From: Leptospira idonii
GTDB lineage: Bacteria > Spirochaetota > Leptospiria > Leptospirales > Leptospiraceae
DNA: 64,000 nucleotides
Assembly (NCBI RefSeq): GCF_004770995.1
Contig: NZ_RQHW01000047.1
Coordinates: 62,001 to 126,000 of the forward strand
Direction: 5' to 3'
The translations under genes were made by a program, and so were the position numbers. Below, piece after piece: positions 51,180 through 60,576 of this stretch (positions are counted from its first letter, which is position 1; each line of letters begins with the position of its first letter). The notes under the pieces are model-generated. The model did not search any database and was not told the DNA's origin. It saw nothing but the letters and a program-made list of their open reading frames with translations.

Positions 51180-51361
51180 TCTAATTTGTCCTCTAAGATG
51201 GGAACCAAAATCCCTGCGATGTCATCGTGTAATTTCATGAAATTATTGATTCCTAAATGAGTGATCTTTGTGTTCACTTCGGTTAACATGGATTTGATTA
51301 ACCTTTCCAATTCTTGTTTATGGCTGTCGTTCAATTTTGAATTATGTATGATGTCGCTCAT
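51176..51361 (-). CDS. Small unknown protein, 61 residues
   Basis: The short product begins MSDIIHNSKL and is charged and helical with no membrane segment. It overlaps the PLD gene stop by 4 bp, a pattern of real convergent genes in this genome, and lies 44 bp after the MFS gene. The evidence is position and composition only. Confidence 0.45.
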   Translation of the reverse strand: MSDIIHNSKLNDSHKQELERLIKSMLTEVNTKITHLGINNFMKLHDDIAGILVPILEDKLD

Positions 51362-51405
51362 ATTCCCTCAAATCTATTCTTCAAACAATTTATTTCCATC
51401 ATTTT

Positions 51406-52644
51406 TTAGAGCCATTCTTTCAGTTCCAATGACCCCAGTTTGGGTGCTTTTTTTGCTGCAATTGCTACCACAAGTAAGGTGATAGCCCCTCCCAAAACCA
51501 CAGAAACTATGGGGCCGAAAGCTTCTGCGGTCACTCCCGATTCGAAGGAGCCGATCTCGTTCGACGAACCTATAAATATTTTATTAATGGCACTGACTCT
51601 TCCTCTCATATCTTCCGGAGTCATTGTCTGCATAATCGTGGAACGAATGACAACCGAAACACTATCGAAAACTCCGGAAAGGAATATCGCCGCAACAGAA
51701 ACCCAGAATAAGGTAGAGATTCCGAAACAAATCATACAAAGTCCGAAGCCTATAACGCTTCCCAGAAGTAGTTTTCCCGATTTCTGCAAAGGAGGTTTGC
51801 GGGTCAGATAGAATGCCATAAGAAGGGCGCCTATGGATTGGGAAGCTCTTAGCAATCCCACTCCTTCCGGCCCTACATGCAATATGTCTTTTGCAAAGAC
51901 TGGAATCAATGCTACGGCCCCTCCGAAAAGAACAGCGAACATATCCAACGCCATCGCACCTAACATAATTTCGTTGTTCCAAACGAATTTGATTCCTGCC
52001 GCAAGACTTTTAAATAAAGGTTCTTTTTCGTTCCTTTCAGGAAGAGGTCTTCTTTTGATGAGTAAAAATAAGAGGAAGGGAAGTCCGATGCAGACACAAT
52101 CGAGTATGTAGGCGGCTTGAATCCCTGCCCATCCGTAAAGAATCCCTGCAAGGCCCGGACCTAGAACGGCTCCCGCTTGAAAGACCGTTCCCATCCAAGC
52201 GGCAGAATGAGGGTAGTGTTCTCTGGGAACGATTTGAATCACAAAACTAAAGATAGACGGTGAAATAAATCCTCTGGCAATCCCTGAAATAAAAATAACG
52301 AATAGGATGGGGTAGACACCGAATTTTTCCAATAGAAAGAAAAGAGGGCCTGCAAATGCTAGAAGAGAAGCAGAACAAAGAAACAAAAATCCCAGGCATA
52401 TTAGAATGATGCTTTTTCTATCTTTGAGATCCGCCAAATGGCCCGCATAAAAAGAGACTATGATGGAGGGAATTGCCTCTACAAGGCCGACCAGTCCCAA
52501 GTCCAACATACTTCCCGTTAGGTCATAAATCTGTAACCCTACCACGGTCGCCTGAATCGTAAAGGCAAGGACCATAAAAAAGCGGGCAGCGATAAAGAAT
52601 CGAAAGTCTCTGTGGCGTAAGATGGAAGTGGAGGGATTTCCCAT
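51406..52644 (-). CDS. MFS transporter (EntS/MFS_3-like exporter)
   Basis: From ATG 52644 the 412-residue protein has twelve membrane helices in two halves and the MFS motif A (AGHLADLKDRKSI) between helices 2 and 3. The pattern, including GARGFISPSIFSFVIQIVP-like and GRVSAINKIFIGSSNEIG segments, resembles the enterobactin-exporter type. The substrate cannot be told. A longer frame starts 7 codons upstream. It follows the DUF3995 gene in the same direction. Confidence 0.87.
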   Translation of the reverse strand: MGNPSTSILRHRDFRFFIAARFFMVLAFTIQATVVGLQIYDLTGSMLDLGLVGLVEAIPSIIVSFYAGHLADLKDRKSIILICLGFLFLCSASLLAFAGPLFFLLEKFGVYPILFVIFISGIARGFISPSIFSFVIQIVPREHYPHSAAWMGTVFQAGAVLGPGLAGILYGWAGIQAAYILDCVCIGLPFLLFLLIKRRPLPERNEKEPLFKSLAAGIKFVWNNEIMLGAMALDMFAVLFGGAVALIPVFAKDILHVGPEGVGLLRASQSIGALLMAFYLTRKPPLQKSGKLLLGSVIGFGLCMICFGISTLFWVSVAAIFLSGVFDSVSVVIRSTIMQTMTPEDMRGRVSAINKIFIGSSNEIGSFESGVTAEAFGPIVSVVLGGAITLLVVAIAAKKAPKLGSLELKEWL

Positions 52645-52695
52645 AGTATAAAACCATGAAATCAACCGAACTCAAGCAGGCAAATCTTAGAGAAT

Positions 52696-53124
52696 TTATT
52701 TTAAATAAATCAGAGCAAAGCTAAATAGGCTAACTGTCAGACAGAGAGGAGAAAATAATCTGTCGTCCCAATAAGAAAATAGAGTCCCTTTTTGGGTCTT
52801 GAAGAAACCTACATAACGAAATTCCCCGATGGATCTGAGGAAAAATACGGTTCCTTGGAAGATCATTCCATAATACAAAATAGAGGAGGGAATCGGTAAG
52901 GTGATGTTAGAAACGAAACTCTGCACCAAAAAAACACCAATGATAAAAACGACAGCCACCAGGAGAGTGGCGGCCAGTCCGGGAATAAAAAGAGGTCGAT
53001 CGGAAGTTTCTATTTTGGGTAAAACCGCATCTTTGCCCCATTCTCCACCAAACCCCCAGTAAATGTGAATCCCTGCGATAAAGAGAAACACAAATGAGAG
53101 AAAGCTGGAAAGCAGTGAAACCAA
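52696..53124 (-). CDS. DUF3995 family membrane protein
   Basis: The 142-residue protein has four membrane helices and begins with a helix followed by AGIHIYWGFGGEWG, the part that marks DUF3995. FFLRSIGEFRYVGFFK lies before the last helix. The function of the family is unknown. It starts 8 bp after the OmpL47-type gene. Confidence 0.78.
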   Translation of the reverse strand: MVSLLSSFLSFVFLFIAGIHIYWGFGGEWGKDAVLPKIETSDRPLFIPGLAATLLVAVVFIIGVFLVQSFVSNITLPIPSSILYYGMIFQGTVFFLRSIGEFRYVGFFKTQKGTLFSYWDDRLFSPLCLTVSLFSFALIYLK

Positions 53125-53132
53125 GAACAGGA

Positions 53133-54113
53133 TTATTTTTCTGTAGATCCGAATTTGATTTCGAAATCTTGAACTTCTTCCCGATTGCCTACTTTATCTA
53201 CGGAATAAATCAACAAACGATAGTTGTTTTTACATTCCGAAAAACCGTCTCCTACTGAGATAGGAGAATCGTATTTCTTAAAGGAAGGATTAGATATACC
53301 TTGGCAAAAAAAGGAATAAAAACTATCTCCGCTACCGCTTCCTGAATCTACTGCTTGCAAAGAAATTTTAGTCGCAGAAGAAATGAATTTGGGAACATCC
53401 AAATTGCCTTGGTTCGGGTCGTTCCATTGAACGTTTGTTCTAGGTGCTTTTGTATCTTTGATGAACTGAATGGAGCGGATCGGTTCTTTGTTTCCTAGTA
53501 AATCAGTGGAATAGTATTCCAAATCGTATTCGCCTTCTTCTTGAAATGCGAGAGCTTGCCCGTCCGGAGTGGTTTGCCAATTGCCTCCGTTGATTCGATA
53601 CTTCGTGCCAGCGATTTTAGTGTTCGTTTGTGCGGAAACATTCAACTTTTCTCTAGTGAGAAATCGGGAAACCGTTCCGGAATTGTTCGGAACCAAAACG
53701 AAACTGTCCGTATTCACAACGGGAGGATCGATTTTGGGAACTTCTTTTTTGACAACGACAACAGGCTTTTCTACTTTGTATTCGTTAGGAACGGAAAGAG
53801 GGGAGTTCGTATCTGCAGTTGTGGAATAAACTTGCGTCCAAAACCCTTTGGCTCCGAATTTTCCAATCCTTCTGACACGGAAAAAAACGAATTCGTCTTT
53901 CGGGTTTACATTGATTCGGTTCCCTTTGATGAAAATCACTTCGGGAACCGATTTAGTCACAGCATCATCTTCTCCCGGAGCTTCTTTCCAGAGTTCCAAT
54001 TCGAAATTGGAATCTTCGGATGCATCGATGAGTATCCGAAGTTCTTTCTTAGGTTGAGACCAAATAACAGATGTAAGACAAAAAAAGAGAAAAAGAATCC
54101 CGATTCGTTTCAT
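53133..54113 (-). CDS. Exported OmpL47-type repeat protein
   Basis: The 326-residue protein has a Sec signal peptide (MKRIGILFLFFCLTSVIWSQ). A Pro/Val/Lys-rich linker at about 115-130 separates an N-terminal domain from a region with the OmpL47-type repeat pattern: YRINGGNWQTTPDG, then EEGEYDLEYYSTDLLGNKE, and a second, weaker copy ending YSVDKVGNREE. In Leptospira such repeats occur in surface-exposed proteins. It lies between LysM-FecR and DUF3995 genes in one direction. Confidence 0.75.
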   Translation of the reverse strand: MKRIGILFLFFCLTSVIWSQPKKELRILIDASEDSNFELELWKEAPGEDDAVTKSVPEVIFIKGNRINVNPKDEFVFFRVRRIGKFGAKGFWTQVYSTTADTNSPLSVPNEYKVEKPVVVVKKEVPKIDPPVVNTDSFVLVPNNSGTVSRFLTREKLNVSAQTNTKIAGTKYRINGGNWQTTPDGQALAFQEEGEYDLEYYSTDLLGNKEPIRSIQFIKDTKAPRTNVQWNDPNQGNLDVPKFISSATKISLQAVDSGSGSGDSFYSFFCQGISNPSFKKYDSPISVGDGFSECKNNYRLLIYSVDKVGNREEVQDFEIKFGSTEK

Positions 54114-54121
54114 TCGATTCC

Positions 54122-54916
54122 TTATTCGGATTTAAGTCTTGGAGCTTCCGGAATTTGGTAAGGTTCAGCAGGAGCATTTCCTTTCTCTACGAAAGTCGCC
54201 ATACCTTGTGTCAGTGCAACTGTTTTGCCTTCTGCATTCACATCTACCAAACCTTCGAAACAAGAAACCGTACTGTTGAGTTTCGGATCCAATTCCACTC
54301 TAAACTCTGTACCTCTTACACCCGCCGTAGAAGACGGAGTTACGATTGTTAGTTTGTAATCTTTCGGTTTTTCTTGAGACTTGTTTACTTTTGCATCCAA
54401 GCTTCCTTTCATTAAAGCAAGAGAAGCTGCGGAGTTCGGAGTTTCTTTTCCTCTAACTTCGAAAAGACTGTCATGGAAAACTCGAACTAGACCCACTTCG
54501 TTGATATGTAAATCAACTTTGCCTTTTGCACTCGTTCTGATTTGATCTTGTGCATGAAGTTCTTGACCCAATTTCAAAGTAGTCCAAGGACCAGTGCCAC
54601 CAGCACCGTTCCATTCTACCGTACCCATTACGAATTCTGCAACACCTAGCACCGGTTTGCGGAGGAAAACGGGAACAGTGAGAGAGAGACCCGGTTTGAT
54701 CAAATTTGGATTAGGGATTTTATTGAATTTCAAAAGTTCCGGCCAACGATTCGGATCGGAGAGGTGCCGTTTGGAAATGAGGGAGAGGTTTTCTCCTTTT
54801 TGTACGGTGATTGTAATCGGCTCTAGTTTGGGACCTTCTTCCGCGACTAAAGAAGCGGTAGAAGAGATGAGCAAGGAACCCAGAAACAAAAGGAAAGCGA
54901 TTGTTTTGTTAGCCAT
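54122..54916 (-). CDS. LysM-FecR domain exported protein
   Basis: The 264-residue protein has a signal peptide (to about SLVAEE), a LysM peptidoglycan-binding domain at about 36-82 (VQKGENLSLISKRHLSDPNRW, IKPGLSLTVP) and a FecR-like domain at about 90-235 (DQIRTSAKGKVDLHI, TPSSTAGVRGTEFRVEL). This pair is common in spirochaetes. It probably binds the cell wall in the periplasm. It starts 8 bp upstream of the OmpL47-type gene and is probably co-transcribed with it. Confidence 0.88.
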   Translation of the reverse strand: MANKTIAFLLFLGSLLISSTASLVAEEGPKLEPITITVQKGENLSLISKRHLSDPNRWPELLKFNKIPNPNLIKPGLSLTVPVFLRKPVLGVAEFVMGTVEWNGAGGTGPWTTLKLGQELHAQDQIRTSAKGKVDLHINEVGLVRVFHDSLFEVRGKETPNSAASLALMKGSLDAKVNKSQEKPKDYKLTIVTPSSTAGVRGTEFRVELDPKLNSTVSCFEGLVDVNAEGKTVALTQGMATFVEKGNAPAEPYQIPEAPRLKSE

Positions 54917-54999
54917 AAATCACATTCTAGGGAAACAGATAAAAATTTCCAGCTCTTTCGTGGTTCCGGTGAATTTTTCCATTTGTATATGTACTAAAC

Positions 55000-55554
55000 C
55001 TATGTGTCCCCGTATTTGAGGAAATACAAGCCTAACGCAGCGGCCATATGAGGATGATGGATGGTTCCGTTTTTCAAATACTCTTTTACTTCCTTGGGTT
55101 CGGCTAACAGAATTTCAATGTCTTCTCCTTCATCAAACTCTACCTCATCCGTCTTTTCCACTCCGGTCGCAATGTAAGAGTAGGACCAATTCGTAAACAT
55201 AGCAGGATTCCCTGAAAACTTACTCAAAAGTTCGTAGTTTGCATCGGGTGCCGTGAATCCTGTTTCTTCTCTCAATTCCCTTTTGGCGGAGATTAGAGAA
55301 GCACCTTCCCCGGATTCATCTACGATCCCTCCCGGGATTTCCAGGCTGATTTCTCCCAATCCGTGGCGGAATTGGCGGATGAGTAGGATCTTTCCGTCTT
55401 TTGTAACAGGTACTACATTCACCCAGTCTTTCGATTTGAGAACATAATAGGTTTTCGTTTTTTGCACTCTGGGAAGTTCCATATCGAAGCTGGAGAGAGT
55501 GTAGATAGGTGTAGGATAGAGTTCTTTCCAGTTTTTTCTTTCGTGAATTTTCAT
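55000..55554 (-). CDS. NUDIX hydrolase (ADP-ribose pyrophosphatase-like)
   Basis: From ATG 55554 (MKIHERKNW) the 184-residue enzyme has the Nudix box GGIVDESGEGASLISAKRELREETGF, with the Glu residues of REETG intact for metal binding. The preceding KILLIRQFRHGLGEISLEIPGG is typical of ADP-sugar diphosphatases. A 19-codon upstream extension to 55611 was judged unlikely. It is divergent from the helicase gene. Confidence 0.87.
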   Translation of the reverse strand: MKIHERKNWKELYPTPIYTLSSFDMELPRVQKTKTYYVLKSKDWVNVVPVTKDGKILLIRQFRHGLGEISLEIPGGIVDESGEGASLISAKRELREETGFTAPDANYELLSKFSGNPAMFTNWSYSYIATGVEKTDEVEFDEGEDIEILLAEPKEVKEYLKNGTIHHPHMAAALGLYFLKYGDT

Positions 55555-55622
55555 AATCAAACAAAGCCTAAGGATTCCCTTGTTTCCCGGAAAGAGATTT
55601 TCCTTCTCCATTTTTCACTCGA

Positions 55623-55660
55623 CCTAAGTCGGATTTTTCAAATTATGTCACTTACTTAGG
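55623..55660. promoter_or_regulatory. Inverted repeat upstream of the UvrD-like helicase gene
   Basis: CCTAAGT (55623-55629) and ACTTAGG (55654-55660) are exact inverse complements separated by 24 bp, in the short divergent region before the helicase start at 55676. They could be a split operator or chance. No known SOS box was seen. Confidence 0.25.
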
Positions 55661-55675
55661 ACTCGGACTTATCTT

Positions 55676-57691
55676 ATGAAACTCAATCCAGCACAAATGG
55701 AAGCCGTTCACACGGTAGAAGGGCCTCTTTTGGTTTTTGCAGGAGCTGGTTCCGGGAAAACCAGGGTCATTACCAATCGAATCGCGCATATGATCCAAGA
55801 TAAGGATATCTCTGCGTCCAAGATTGTAGCACTTTCTTTTACGAACAAAAGTTCTGCGGAGATGGCGGATCGCCTTCGTAAAATGGTTCCCAGAGAAAAA
55901 CTGAAAGGAATCATTCTTTCCACATTCCATTCCTTAGGACTTCGCATCCTCAAGGATCATATCACCAAACTAGGATATCACGAAACCTTTTTGTTGTTCA
56001 ACGGAGGAGATCAGGAATCTTTCGTTTCCGAACTTTTAAAAATCAAAAAGATAGATCCTAAAAAAGTTCCTCCGAAAGAAATTCTAAGAAGAATCTCGTA
56101 TGCAAAAAATACGATGGGGCTTTCTAAAAACGCATCCTTGGAAGTATCCGAAGAATTCGGACTCATTGCCCAGGAATTGTTTCCTATGTACGAAGAAGGT
56201 TTGAAGGAAAAAAATGCGATCGACTTCGACGATTTGATCCTGCTTCCCAAAAAACTTCTCTCGGAATTCCCTGAAGTGGCGGAAAGTTATCATAAAAAAT
56301 ACAAATACTTTCTTGTGGATGAATTCCAAGATACGAATCAACTTCAATATGAGTTTCTTTCCTTGTTTCGGGGAGCAAGCGACAATCTCTGTGTCGTAGG
56401 AGATGACGACCAAAGTATTTACGCATTCAGAGGTTCGAATGTAGAGCTGATCCTCAATTTCGAAAGGGAATTTCCTCATGCAAAGACGGTGCGTCTTTTG
56501 GAAAACTACCGTTCTACCACTCCTATCATCGTAGCCGCCAATTCCTTGATCAAAAACAACAAAGGCAGAAAGGAAAAGGAATTATTCAGCCGCATTTATT
56601 CTAATGAAAATGTAGAATATTATGAAACTGCGGATGAAAGAGAAGAAGCTATTTTTGTCGCAAGCCGCATCCAGTCGGTGATGATCAAAAACGAATTCCA
56701 AGGAAATGAGATCGCCATTTTGTTTCGCACTAATTTCCAATCCAGACCTTTTGAAGAAGAACTAAGAAACAGAAGTATTCCTTATAAAGTAGTAGGGGGA
56801 TACAATTTCTTCGATCGTAAGGAAGTAAGAGACTGTATCTCTTACCTTCGTTATGTGGCCAACCCCAAGGATGATTATTCTCTCCTGCGAATCCTCAATT
56901 ATCCGAAACGAGGGATCGGCCCCACTACCATCAACAAACTACAAGAAGAAGCGTATTCCAAAAACGTATCCTTATTCGAAATCTTTCATAAGATCATAGA
57001 AAATGTGGATTATCTGACAGAGGTGAAAACCAAGGTGCGTCAGGAAATCTATCATTTTGTGGAGCTGGTGGAGACATTTAAGAAGAAATTCGCACTTTCT
57101 CCCAAATTGGCCCCTGTACTGAAGGAAATGATCACTCAAATCGGGTTTGAGAGGGAGATTTCCTTGGAAGAGTCCGAGGAAAAGGTCATTAAGGCCAGAA
57201 TTTACAATCTGAGCGAACTTGTGAACATGCTCTCCTATTTTGAGAGTGAGGAAAGGGAGTCCAAACCCAGTATTTTTGACTTTTTACAGAGATTAGCCCT
57301 TCTGATGGAGGATGACCCTAAAGAAGAGGAGAAGGACAGACGAGTCCAACTCCTCACAATGCACCAATCGAAGGGGTTGGAATACGATTTGGTGTTTTTA
57401 GTGGGTCTGGAAGAGGGAATTTTACCGAACTCGCGTGTTATAGAAGAAGGAGAAGTTGTCGATGAAGAAAGAAGACTTCTCTATGTCGGTATGACCCGTC
57501 CCCGTCGAAAATTATACTTGACCGCGGCTCGTACAAGACGCAAATTTGGTGAACAAATTGAGAGCGCCCCTTCTCGATTTATAGAAGAGCTTTCCCGGGA
57601 CGTGGTTCTTTTTTTCCCTATGGAAACGAAGGATCGGGAGGCGGAAACACAGAATTTCCTTGAGGAATTAGAGAAACTGAAGGTAGGCTAA
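55676..57691 (+). CDS. UvrD/Rep-family DNA helicase
   Basis: The 671-residue SF1A helicase has motif I AGAGSGKTRV at 22-31, motif Ia ALSFTNKSSAEMADR, motif II VDEFQDTNQLQY, motif III GDDDQSIYAFRGS, motif V MHQSKGLEYDLVFLVGLEEGILP and motif VI EERRLLYVGMTR. The start NPAQMEAV holds the Q motif. It could be Rep, PcrA or UvrD; the short C-terminus does not settle which. The stop shares a base with the next ATG (TAATG). Confidence 0.92.
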   Translation: MKLNPAQMEAVHTVEGPLLVFAGAGSGKTRVITNRIAHMIQDKDISASKIVALSFTNKSSAEMADRLRKMVPREKLKGIILSTFHSLGLRILKDHITKLGYHETFLLFNGGDQESFVSELLKIKKIDPKKVPPKEILRRISYAKNTMGLSKNASLEVSEEFGLIAQELFPMYEEGLKEKNAIDFDDLILLPKKLLSEFPEVAESYHKKYKYFLVDEFQDTNQLQYEFLSLFRGASDNLCVVGDDDQSIYAFRGSNVELILNFEREFPHAKTVRLLENYRSTTPIIVAANSLIKNNKGRKEKELFSRIYSNENVEYYETADEREEAIFVASRIQSVMIKNEFQGNEIAILFRTNFQSRPFEEELRNRSIPYKVVGGYNFFDRKEVRDCISYLRYVANPKDDYSLLRILNYPKRGIGPTTINKLQEEAYSKNVSLFEIFHKIIENVDYLTEVKTKVRQEIYHFVELVETFKKKFALSPKLAPVLKEMITQIGFEREISLEESEEKVIKARIYNLSELVNMLSYFESEERESKPSIFDFLQRLALLMEDDPKEEEKDRRVQLLTMHQSKGLEYDLVFLVGLEEGILPNSRVIEEGEVVDEERRLLYVGMTRPRRKLYLTAARTRRKFGEQIESAPSRFIEELSRDVVLFFPMETKDREAETQNFLEELEKLKVG

Positions 57692-58386
57692 TGAAACGAC
57701 TTTACCCACTGACCCTATTTATAGTGTTGGCTGTGGCAATTGGAAACTGTGCGTCAACGGAAGACACCGTTCGCACCCAAGGTGGATCCCCTAAAATAAA
57801 CACAAGCTCCCACCTTGCTCAAATCGAATCCATCGATTCGGAGCTAAAATCCAACCCAACTGACGAAACCAAAGCAAAATTATTACTGAGAAAAGGACGT
57901 TTGAACCTGGAGCTAGGTAAATACGACGAATCTATTTCCTCTCTCAATCAAATTTCTTCCCTAAAAAATGCGAATGTAAACAATTCCGAGTTAAATCTCT
58001 ATTTAGGTAAGGCGCATATCGGTAAAAACCAATATGCGAAGGCAATTCAGCACCTGAACCAATCCGAAAAATTTGATAAAAACTACAATTCCGTGGAACG
58101 CAGAAAGTTAGTGGTTCAGTCCCTTATGGCTGAAAAAGAATACTACCATGTTCTTGCTGCTTTGACTAAGGCGTACCATAAAGGAAACCAAAAGAAAGAC
58201 GAATTTTTCTATGAAACGGCAGCTAAGTCCTATCTAAAAATGGGATACGAAAGCAAAAGCATAGGTCACTACCAAAAAAGTCTTCAGGTAGCGAACCTTG
58301 GTTTAGAAGACTTCCCTGAGAATGAAACACTTCGTTCCATCCAAAAAGAATGTTTGGAAGTGCTTCAGCCGGAGGGCAAACTCTAA
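57691..58386 (+). CDS. TPR-repeat lipoprotein
   Basis: The 231-residue protein has a lipoprotein signal peptide with Cys at about 20 (AIGNCASTED). TPR units follow (LLRKGRLNLELGKYDESISSL, LNLYLGKAHIGKNQYAKAIQHL, YYHVLAALTKAYHKGNQKK). It is translationally coupled to the helicase gene, although the functions seem unrelated. Its TAA is in the same frame as the next ORF, which begins two codons later. Confidence 0.85.
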   Translation: MKRLYPLTLFIVLAVAIGNCASTEDTVRTQGGSPKINTSSHLAQIESIDSELKSNPTDETKAKLLLRKGRLNLELGKYDESISSLNQISSLKNANVNNSELNLYLGKAHIGKNQYAKAIQHLNQSEKFDKNYNSVERRKLVVQSLMAEKEYYHVLAALTKAYHKGNQKKDEFFYETAAKSYLKMGYESKSIGHYQKSLQVANLGLEDFPENETLRSIQKECLEVLQPEGKL

Positions 58387-58392
58387 TCCCGC

Positions 58393-60576
58393 TTGGAATT
58401 TCTGACTACCCTTAGATCGAAAATAGATCTAAGGGTCATCCTCTCTCATCTTTTCGTTTTTCTTCAAAAACAAAAAAAAATAATCTTCTCCTTCCTGGCT
58501 CTAGTCCTTGTATTCTTTTGCTTTTGCCTGATGTATTTAGGCTTTGAATACTATCTAAAGACAAAGCGAATTCCTTTGGTTCCTTTGCGGGCACTTGTCA
58601 CTTCTACAATCAATCAAAAGATTGGAAAGGCAGTGGATTTGGGAGTTGTCGATTTTTCTTTGAGAGAAGGTTTGATCTTGGAAGATTTAGTGATCTCCCA
58701 GGAAGAGGATTTTTCCTTCAACACGAACCTTTTAAAAGTAAAGAAAGTTACCTTTCATCTATCTTCTTATTTCAGCGAAACTCCCAGTGTGGATCGGGTC
58801 GATTTTTACAGCCCTCAATTGATTTTGAACAGCGGAACGGAGTTGGAGAACCAACTTCTCGATTACTTTCAAAGTTCCAAGCTCAAGGAAGTCGTTTTTC
58901 ACGATACAAGGATCAGCCTGAAAAAAGGAGACTTCGTTGTTCTGGATTGGAAAGAAGGTTGGGACATTCGATTCAAACGCAAAAACGATAAAATATATGT
59001 GAGTTATGACAACGGATGGTTCTGGGTTCCTAATGCAACTAGAGTGAAGGGAGAAGGTTACTTCACGAATGATCGTTTGAATGAATATTCTTTCTCTATC
59101 GTATGGAAGAATTATCCATCGGAAGAGGCTCCTTTTTTGGTGAACTATTTGTTCGGTTTTTATTTGCAGTCCGCAGTTCTTACCGGTGAGGCTGTTTGGG
59201 AAAAAACTCCAAACTCAGGTTATACGGTAAAAGGTAATGTGGAATTTGAAAACGCTAATTTTTATCTTCCGAACATATCTTCCTATATTGTTTCCGGGCT
59301 TAGACTTCAGGAAAAATTCTTTTTTACCTCCGATAAAGAGGAAAGAAATTACAGTTCTTATGACTTTCAAATCAAGATAGCGGATGAATGGACACAAGCC
59401 AAAGAAACCCTTCTTCATAAAAAAATAGAATTCAATGTAGATGATTTGGAACCTCTTACATCTTCCTTTCAAGAAATAGGGACCGGGAATAGGCTTCCTC
59501 TTTCCGGTAAAATCAGGGGAAGTCTGGATATTACCGAATCGGGAGACAGGAACAAGTGGTTCAAGGTTTTAGGAGACATCCAAGGAGAGAACTTGGATTG
59601 GGTTTCTTCCTTAATCCAAGTTCAGAACGGAAATCTGAATTTGAAGTTTACAGAAGGGAATAACCTTTCTTTGATTTTAAAGTCTGAAATTTTTAACAAA
59701 CCCAGCACATTGGAAATCGGTTCAGGATTGGATTGGAGCCGCTCTAAAAAAACGGACGGTTCCTTTTATTACCCTCTCTATTCCAGGACGAAGGGAAGTT
59801 TAACCATACAAGAGTTTGTTGCCGGAAATTGGACTCCTCTTTTCGAGTCTTGGAAAAAAGAAACATGGGAAGAAATCAAAGAACGTCAGGAAAAATTAAT
59901 TCCTGAAGAATACTTTTATCAGAAAAAAGTATATAAATACTTTTTGGAATCGATGAACTTCGATTTGTCTTTGAACATAAATCGGTTTTTTCCTTTTGAA
60001 GGCGCTAAAACTTTAGGAGAAGCAAAAGGAAATATTTTAGTCAAAGACGGAAGGTTTGCCTTCGGTTTGGGAATTCCAAAAACCAATTCTAAAATCTCTA
60101 TGTCCTCCTATTTTGCGACCAAAACTCCCAATTTCAGTTTCGGACTTTCTTTGGATGCCTATCCATGGAGTGAACCTTGGATGGATGTTTGCGGAATGGA
60201 GGTGGTTCCAGGTTCCGTTACTATGGATTATAGTTTCGCCAGTCAAGGAAGTGATTATTATACTCTTTCCAAAGATGCTCGTATCAATTATTATCTGAAG
60301 CTGGAAAATACGAATTGGAGAGGCCAGGATTTATGGACCAAAATGAATCTCCCTGAAAATTCATATAAAGATAGTTATGTGATCGAATTCAATATGGATC
60401 ATTATTTCGAATCTGACTATCTTCGTAATCTTGCTGTTTCTTCTTCCTCGGTCGATTTGAAAGGATACGGAACCAATAAATCCGGGTTGTACGCATTCTC
60501 TCTTTACGGCCAGATGGGTGAGGCTAAGGGAAATTGGTCTTTTACGGAGGAAGACGGAAGATGTATCATCAAATAA
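58393..60576 (+). CDS. AsmA-like inner-membrane-anchored protein
   Basis: The 727-residue protein starts at TTG 58393; no ATG or GTG is available before its membrane helix (about 30-50), and the only strong Shine-Dalgarno (GGAGG at 58372) is 16 bp away, so initiation is uncertain. After the helix the sequence follows the AsmA/TamB-like pattern (KIGKAVDLGVVDFSLREGLILEDLVIS, KKVTFHLSSYFSETPSVDRVDFYSPQLIL). Such proteins bridge the periplasm and move phospholipids. A 10-bp hairpin lies in codons 6-14. It overlaps the next lipoprotein gene by 16 bp. Confidence 0.78.
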   Translation: MEFLTTLRSKIDLRVILSHLFVFLQKQKKIIFSFLALVLVFFCFCLMYLGFEYYLKTKRIPLVPLRALVTSTINQKIGKAVDLGVVDFSLREGLILEDLVISQEEDFSFNTNLLKVKKVTFHLSSYFSETPSVDRVDFYSPQLILNSGTELENQLLDYFQSSKLKEVVFHDTRISLKKGDFVVLDWKEGWDIRFKRKNDKIYVSYDNGWFWVPNATRVKGEGYFTNDRLNEYSFSIVWKNYPSEEAPFLVNYLFGFYLQSAVLTGEAVWEKTPNSGYTVKGNVEFENANFYLPNISSYIVSGLRLQEKFFFTSDKEERNYSSYDFQIKIADEWTQAKETLLHKKIEFNVDDLEPLTSSFQEIGTGNRLPLSGKIRGSLDITESGDRNKWFKVLGDIQGENLDWVSSLIQVQNGNLNLKFTEGNNLSLILKSEIFNKPSTLEIGSGLDWSRSKKTDGSFYYPLYSRTKGSLTIQEFVAGNWTPLFESWKKETWEEIKERQEKLIPEEYFYQKKVYKYFLESMNFDLSLNINRFFPFEGAKTLGEAKGNILVKDGRFAFGLGIPKTNSKISMSSYFATKTPNFSFGLSLDAYPWSEPWMDVCGMEVVPGSVTMDYSFASQGSDYYTLSKDARINYYLKLENTNWRGQDLWTKMNLPENSYKDSYVIEFNMDHYFESDYLRNLAVSSSSVDLKGYGTNKSGLYAFSLYGQMGEAKGNWSFTEEDGRCIIK
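58409..58435 (+). repeat. Perfect 10-bp inverted repeat near the AsmA-like gene start
   Basis: CCCTTAGATC (58409-58418) and GATCTAAGGG (58426-58435) are exact inverse complements with a 7-nt loop. The hairpin lies 23 bp after the TPR lipoprotein stop and inside the first codons of the next ORF. There is no T-run after it. It may act as an attenuator or a start-site regulator. Confidence 0.7.

Noticed and set aside
53541..54161. 206-codon plus-strand ORF
   Set aside because: It lies antisense to the OmpL47-type gene, has no ribosome binding site, and its translation has the Arg/Phe/Ser-rich look of a shadow frame.
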